DNA of 41,342 bases, taken from Tetrahymena elliotti 4EA (lineage: Eukaryota > Ciliophora > Oligohymenophorea > Hymenostomatida > Tetrahymenidae). The DNA is taken from NCBI GenBank assembly GCA_000231825.2, contig JH720348.1, positions 415,596-456,937 on the forward strand, written 5' to 3'. Made by a program: the position numbers and the translations under genes. This document shows, piece after piece, positions 35,726 to 41,342 of this stretch (the stretch's first letter is position 1; the number at the start of each line of letters is the position of its first letter). The notes under the pieces are model-generated. The model saw nothing but the letters and a program-made list of their open reading frames with translations, did no database searches and had not been told where the DNA came from.

Positions 35726-38700
35726 ATGTCTTATTTTGGTGTACAAATTCCTAAGAAACCTCAAACATCTGAAGTATCTAACAGAAAGAGAATACGCATA
35801 GTGTAAAAGTAGGATATTTAGCCACAAGAAAAGGGTAATTTTCGATCATTTAGGAGCTCATTTATTAACTAAATTTATTTTCACTAGATCAAAAAAACTA
35901 AAAAGAAATAACTTAATCCTTTATCAGCCAATATGATTTGCAGAGTCCATAAAAAGAGATAGGAATAACTTAATAATATAGCATATATGGAATGCAATAA
36001 AGAAATTAAAAAGATTTTAATAGAAAAAATATATTTAGGTATTTCTTTTTATTTGTATTATCCTTCAATGAAATTCGCAATTTTAAGATAGCTTCAAATT
36101 CCATATTGAAGATTAATTATTTTGTTTGTTTGTAATAGCAACAGTAATATATAAATTGATTAAGCTCCAAGCACAAAAAGCAATATTTTAGTCTAGAAAA
36201 TATCTAAAACGATGACTAATTTCTACAAAGAAAATGATTAAGTTGTGGAAAGAAAATCTTCAAATATGTATTCACCTCCTACATAAATCATACAACCAAA
36301 ATACTCAGTTCAAACAAACCAAAAAAGTAAATTATCATAGAAAAAGTGTTTAATTTAACTTGAAAAATTATCACTTTGTTCTTAATAAAGAAATATATAA
36401 ATGCTTATTCTTTTAATTCAATTAGGAAATATTTATGGCTACCTTGTTTCTCCTCAACCAAAACCTTTAACAAATATTTTTTAATATGGCTTCAACGACA
36501 ACAGAGTTGTTTAAAAGCAGTAAACATCTAGGCCAAGTAAATTGATTTTAAATACTAATACTTTAAAGGCCTACTTAAATATATCTACAAGGTTATTCAA
36601 ACAGAGAAGAGTCTGATCGTCCTCGTAGCTATGTAGGATACAGATGTATTAAGAATTATTATTCTTAGCATATACTTATTATAAATATTATTAAAAAAAG
36701 CATTTACTACATTACTAACATCAAAGAGTAAAATAGAAGATAGTGATAAACCCATGAGCCAAACTAAAACTTAATTAATTCAACCAGCTCCTTTTAAAGT
36801 AAAGAAAATTCATTTGTAACCTTCAAAAAACTAATGATACTTTGTAAATATAGTTTATTATTGGCAAAGGTAATAACTCAGAACTAGTTAGAAAGGTAAT
36901 GTCTAAAAAGCAAGGATGGGTTGAATGCACAGGTAATAACGTCTATTATAACTTTAATTGGTAGTCGGTTAGTAATCTAGTTAAATTTGATAGGATGAAA
37001 AGCTCAGAACATCACACTTACTTAGTCAATCACTTTGAATTTCATAGAGAAATTACCTAAAAAGATAAATTGATAAAAAACATCAGCAATTATTCAAAAC
37101 TCCACTAAATTAATTAATTTGACATTACACCTTTGACTTTCATTTTCAATTTTGATTAAGACACATTTGATTCTGAAATGGATGATTTTTTAAGTTTCTT
37201 TCTTTCCAAGTCATGTACTAACTTACTCATTTACTTAGTTTACCTATTTATTTAGTTATTAGTTCATTTTAAAAGAACAATATTTTAAGTATTTTAATTA
37301 TTTAAAATTAAAAGAAACTCCAGCTGTAGAAATGATTTCAATCGAAATTTTAAGAAGAAAAAACTACTACCGTAACTCATAAATGAAATCTAGCCAGATA
37401 ATGAATAGCTCTAGAACTAAAATTAGCTATAATTAAGTTTCTAATCATAGCTGTTTGTTTAGAGGTAAAAATATATGGATATTTAAGCCAAGTGATACAA
37501 ACAGAGGAAGAGGAATTAAATTATTTAACAGTGTTTAATAATTGTTAAGTATCCTTCAAGAATATGCAGAATCAACCATCCCTAAATCTTTCAAGTAAAC
37601 TTTAGTTAACTAAATAAATATTCACATACAATCAAAAGTATTTTTATTAATATACATTCTAAAATGATTGAGATAATAGATAAATTTTATAATCTATTAA
37701 CTGAAATATAATTAAATTAAATTTATTAATTAATTAACTTTTCAATTTTCCAATTTGATGATTTCAAATTCATTAGGAGTATATTAACAAATGAGCCAAA
37801 TGGTTTGAAGAGTGCCAACTGTGTATTAAATATTATTTTTAAAATATTAATTATTATTTATATTGATGCTATGGTATTATTTTAAGTTTAAATTGAAAAA
37901 AGTTTTATCAAAATAGTGTTTAATTAAAATAATTTATATTTATTTTATAAAAAATAAGTAGAATGGAAATTAGTGGAATAAAAAAAATATCTCTGAATAG
38001 ATAATTTGTAATATAAAAATATATAGAACAGCCTTTTTTAATCAATTAAAGAAAGTTTGATATAAGAATGTGGGCTATGATGACTTACGATTTTTAAGTT
38101 TATATATTCAAGTAAAATTATGCTGCAATTAAAAGCCATGCTAAATTTATATTTTTTAAAATAAAAGAGAAGGCTATATAAGAACTGCAAGTGAAAAATA
38201 TGACCTTTAAGAGAACAATTTTAACGATTTAATTATTCATTTAACTAATAATGCTATACAAAAAACAGATGAAAGATATTAAAAATTCGAATTTGGAAAT
38301 CAGTTATCTTTCAATAATTTAGAAGTAAAACAATTTAAATAACAAATTCACAAAATAATTAATTCAAATATTTTGAAATCATTTTGATTAATTAATAATT
38401 TGTTTTTAAACTATAAAGAAATACTTCAAGGATTCAAAGATAAATTGTAATTTCAGATCAAAAATATTACCTAAAATGAAAGAATATATTGTGTTTACTC
38501 TTGACTCAATCAAAAATAAAATAAATTAATTTGACAGAAAATATTGCTTTGAGATATTTGGATATGATTTTGTTATTGATAATTAGCTTAATCCTTGGCT
38601 TATTGAAGTTAACACAAACCCATGCTTGGAGGAATCAAGTCCTCTTTTACAGTAACTCATACCAAGAATGCTAGGTAAACATTTAACTCTAATTTTTTAA

Positions 38701-38986
38701 TTAAAATAATATATGATTATTTGTTTTCATAGATGATGCATTTAAGTTAACAGTTGATAAATACTTTCCTGTAAAAAGTGAATTCTTTAAAGAAGAAGCT
38801 CTTCTTAATCCAACTACATACAAGGTGGATGGATATTATGACTATGAAAATATGTGGTAAATATATTTATTTTTATTTATCAATTAAAAAGCTAAACATG
38901 ATTTTTATGTTTATAAAAAAAGGGAATAGAATCCAAGTTTTGACTATTACTTACTTAAAAAGAAGAAAGAAATAAAAATAAATTGA
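35726..38986 (+). CDS. Tubulin tyrosine ligase-like (TTLL) protein
   Basis: Thirteen exons (35726-35834, 35888-36038, 36139-36326, 36426-36536, 36592-36645, 36737-36798, 36854-37214, 37315-37594, 38001-38111, 38168-38324, 38419-38674, 38733-38856, 38923-38986) sum to 675 residues. Residues 1-225 are a Gln/Lys/Ser-rich extension. The TTL domain starts at GKGNNSELVRKV (about 229) and has VNHFEFHREITQKD, then the ATP-grasp loop WIFKPSDTNRGRGIKLF (400-416), KYIEQPFLINQRKFDIRMW (445-463), EGYIRTASEKYD, LIIHLTNNAIQK, CFEIFGYDF and WLIEVNTNPCLE (Glu591, Asn593 for metal). TTLLs add Tyr, Glu or Gly to tubulin and other proteins in cilia. All ATP and metal residues I can see are present, so it should be active. 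I cannot assign glutamylase or glycylase. Splices at 36646-36736 and 37215-37314 are the least certain. Confidence 0.9.
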
Positions 38987-39874
38987 ATATGTATTACTAA
39001 GATTATAAAAAATAGAGAATTTCTAACAAATAAATAGGAATACTCCTAATATTATTTATTCAAATAAATATCTAAAAATAAAATTATTCATTTAATTTTA
39101 AACTCATTTTATGCAATTCATTAAAACTAACAAAAATATTCATTAACATAATGTAATTTTATATTTATTTTATTTACTATAATTAATTTGTAAGTCCTTC
39201 AATTTTCTAATAACTATTTTAAATAATTTTAAACCTTATTATGCTTAAAATTGAGGTATGGGTCATTTTTTCATCGTTTGAGCTAGTTGTAGTATTTCTA
39301 CATATATAACGACTTAAAAGGAGATGATCTATTCAAGGCACAAAGCAAGATTTTCTTAAGTAATTCTAAGATTTAAAAATCTATCAAAATATCAAAAGGC
39401 TTTTTACATTGCTTCCTACAAAATATAAAAATCATTTAAAAAAGGTGAATAAATATTATGTTTCATTAAATTTCCTTAAATAGAAAAAATTATATGAAAA
39501 GCTTTTGACATTCAATACATATCCAATATATATATTATATTATTAAATTATATTGCCAGTATTCCTTTAAGTTTTCAGATAGAATGTAACTTTCCTTGAC
39601 AAAAAGTAAGTTTCTAAATTGTCCCTCTCCAAAAAATTCATGATAAACTATATTTTATTTTTATTTAAATATTATATTAATGTTCGCCTAAAAGAGCTTT
39701 ACAAAGTTAGTATTAAGTGATTGATGCTTGAAAGGTATAATTTTTTTAAGGATATAGATGCAATGATATAAAAAAGTGATAAAAACTTGAAAATAATAGC
39801 ATTTTATATATTTATTGGCTTATTTAATTTTCTGTTTTTTTTTAAATTAGTATTTGCTGGATAATTAATTATTT
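38987..39874. other. Spacer with an odd higher-GC patch
   Basis: Mostly A/T. At about 39250-39365 base composition is more even, and the minus strand is open for about 28 codons up to a TGA (ISFQVVIYVEILQLAQTMKK). It may belong to the neighbouring transposon relic or to another decayed gene; I could not decide. Confidence 0.4.
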
Positions 39875-40625
39875 TATAATATGAAAGTCTTGATATACAG
39901 CTCTTGATTTCTTTTAATTTTAAGTCTTCCTATGATTTTAGGATAGTATCTTTCAGCTCAGCAAGATTTTGGTCCTCCACATTTGACTTCATGATGATTG
40001 CCCATATCATTTTGATAGGGTATAAATCAGGGGATAATACTAGATGATCCACCACTCTTTATTATCTTCTAGAAAACTATTAACTTCTTTTGCTCAATGC
40101 GCTAATGTGCTGGATCACTGTCTTGTAAATGATACTAACACAATCCACCATTATAAACTTCATCAACTTATCCAATAAAATTTTCAAGGATGTTAATGTA
40201 AGTTTTTGAATTTATTTTCTCTTTTATCACTTCAAAATAGATGGAACTTCTAAAACAGGACATCCAAGCTTTTCTTAATGAGTAATGGCATCAACAATTT
40301 ATTTTAGTTTTAGAATTTATTAAGAAAGTTTTAGATTTCAATTTATTTTAAAAGAAAATATTGTTTAAGAACAAAATTCTTTAATTTTATCAAGTAAGCT
40401 CTGTCTTATTATGAATCGAAATATTTACATAACAGTTTAGCATGCATCATTATAGATAATTATTTTATCCATAAAATGGAGACTGTAATTCTTATTTATT
40501 TTATTTCGTTGAGTTTCACTAAAATTTGATATTAAAATTATATTTTTTTTATTTCTCTTGGCATATAAATGATTAAAAGTCCTCTAGATATGCATTCAAT
40601 GCTCCTCACTCATCACTGATTAAAA
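39875..40625 (-). pseudogene. Tc1/mariner-type transposase relic, frameshifted
   Basis: Minus-strand translation gives transposase pieces in changing frames. Near 40580-40410 come LYAKRNKKN, SETQRNK and HFMDKIII, the segment before the first catalytic Asp; that Asp block (YNDAC) is poorly kept. Near 40272-40105 come TYINILENFIG and QDSDPAH, the family's second catalytic Asp block (normally QDNDPKH). Near 40093-40045 comes KEVNSFLEDN, and from 40037 LSPDLYPIKMIWAIIM, the family's SPDLNPIE third-acid block, then ELKDTILKS and a Tyr/Lys-rich end near 39880. The codon phase changes at least three times, so it cannot make a full transposase even with the ciliate code. The N-terminal helix-turn-helix region and terminal inverted repeats were not found. 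Tc1/mariner elements move by cut-and-paste; in ciliates most sit in germline-limited DNA. Confidence 0.8.
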
Positions 40626-41342
40626 TTAGAAAGTAAGAAAGAATACTAGAATTTAAAAAGAATAAATTGCTCAATACACTATAAAAAATAGAATTACTAA
40701 ATAAAACATTTCGAAATACTTTTATAAATGTTTTCATTTTTGTTTTACATAAATTAAAAATTCAGAAATTGTACAATGAATAAAAGTTTCTCAAATCTTC
40801 AAATCAATTTATCTAGTAATTTAATGCAAATATTATAAAATTATCATTCATTTTTAATACATAATAATACTTTAATTTAATGATCTGTATGATGTAAAAA
40901 AATGACACAAACTTCAAATTTTATTTTAAAAAAAAAATATAAAAGAGTAAACAAACATACAAACTAATTTGTTTTAATTGTTTTTCATTTTTATTCACAT
41001 ATAAGATGCAATTTAAAAGTAATTCTATTTACTTTTGAATATCTTATATTAAATTTTAGCCTTGCTGATCAATCATTATTCCTTTAATTTTTAAACAATT
41101 TTATGAGCCATAATAAAGAATAATAAATTAAATAAATGTACTTCTCTAAATTTAAATAGACTTCATAAATTAATAACTTCAACATAAACAAAAGAAATAT
41201 CATTCATATTTTATTAAATTACCCAAGATAAAGATTCAAAGATGTTATATCCCTATTATGAAAATAATGAATAATTAATTGATTGATTTGAATTTGTTTG
41301 TGTTGGTTGAGAATAATGAGTGAATAAAAATGAGTAAATTGA
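40626..41342. other. AT-rich right flank
   Basis: No gene, inverted repeat end or RNA seen. Weak ATTG/GAAT runs near 41270-41300. Confidence 0.45.

Noticed and set aside
1..41342. tRNA, rRNA, CRISPR arrays and bacterial signals
   Set aside because: No B-box-like GGTTCGAAT sequences, no GC-rich folded islands, no regularly spaced identical repeats, and clear eukaryotic gene structure.
39000..41342. Terminal inverted repeats of the transposase relic
   Set aside because: I looked for matching inverted ends on both sides of 39875-40625 and found none convincing by eye.

Overview
This window reads as macronuclear DNA of an oligohymenophorean ciliate, most likely Tetrahymena or a close relative. 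It is very AT-rich. TAA and TAG fall in frame inside conserved proteins and stand for glutamine, so TGA is the only stop. Introns are GT...AG, T/A-rich and mostly 44-200 nt, with a few of 400-900 nt. That fits Tetrahymena better than Paramecium, whose introns are tiny. All models here are my own hand translations with this code. Standard-code ORFs in the window are mostly fragments or antisense shadows.

Layout. 1-195: possible last exon of a gene entering from the left (+). 555-2294 (-): SNW-domain splicing/transcription cofactor (SKIP/Prp45). 3879-4214 (+): ribosomal protein eL31. 7411-7836 (+): TMEM230-like two-helix membrane protein. 9037-12141 (+): 1001-residue Q/N/K/E-rich protein with a short hinderin-like coiled coil. 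13054-14176 (+): five-exon gene, unrecognised. 14952-17558 (-): multi-pass membrane RING-H2 protein split by a 915-nt intron. 19669-19806 (+): possible 45-residue protein. 20387-22021 (+): unrecognised 544-residue protein. 23617-about 26242 (-): MCMDC2/Mcmd1-like meiotic MCM relative without Walker motifs. 26890-30251 (-): six-exon 906-residue coiled-coil protein. 30890-34134 (-): membrane protein with about five helices followed by three PX domains. 35726-38986 (+): 13-exon TTLL-family tubulin ligase. 39875-40625 (-): frameshifted relic of a Tc1/mariner-type transposase.

The genes do not form an operon or an obvious pathway. They are ordinary eukaryotic single genes separated by 0.6-3.2 kb of very AT-rich spacer, which carries tetranucleotide microsatellites and some diverged direct repeats. 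Products expected in basic gene expression (SNW, eL31), endomembrane work (TMEM230-like, PX protein, RING ligase), meiosis (MCM-like) and cilia/microtubules (TTLL, perhaps the coiled-coil proteins) lie side by side.

The most interesting items are the N-terminal membrane domain joined to three tandem PX domains, the catalytically dead MCM-like protein with an unresolved 5' end, the decayed transposase in what looks like somatic DNA, and the two longest introns, each built from tandem repeats. I found no tRNA, rRNA, CRISPR array or bacterial-type signals.
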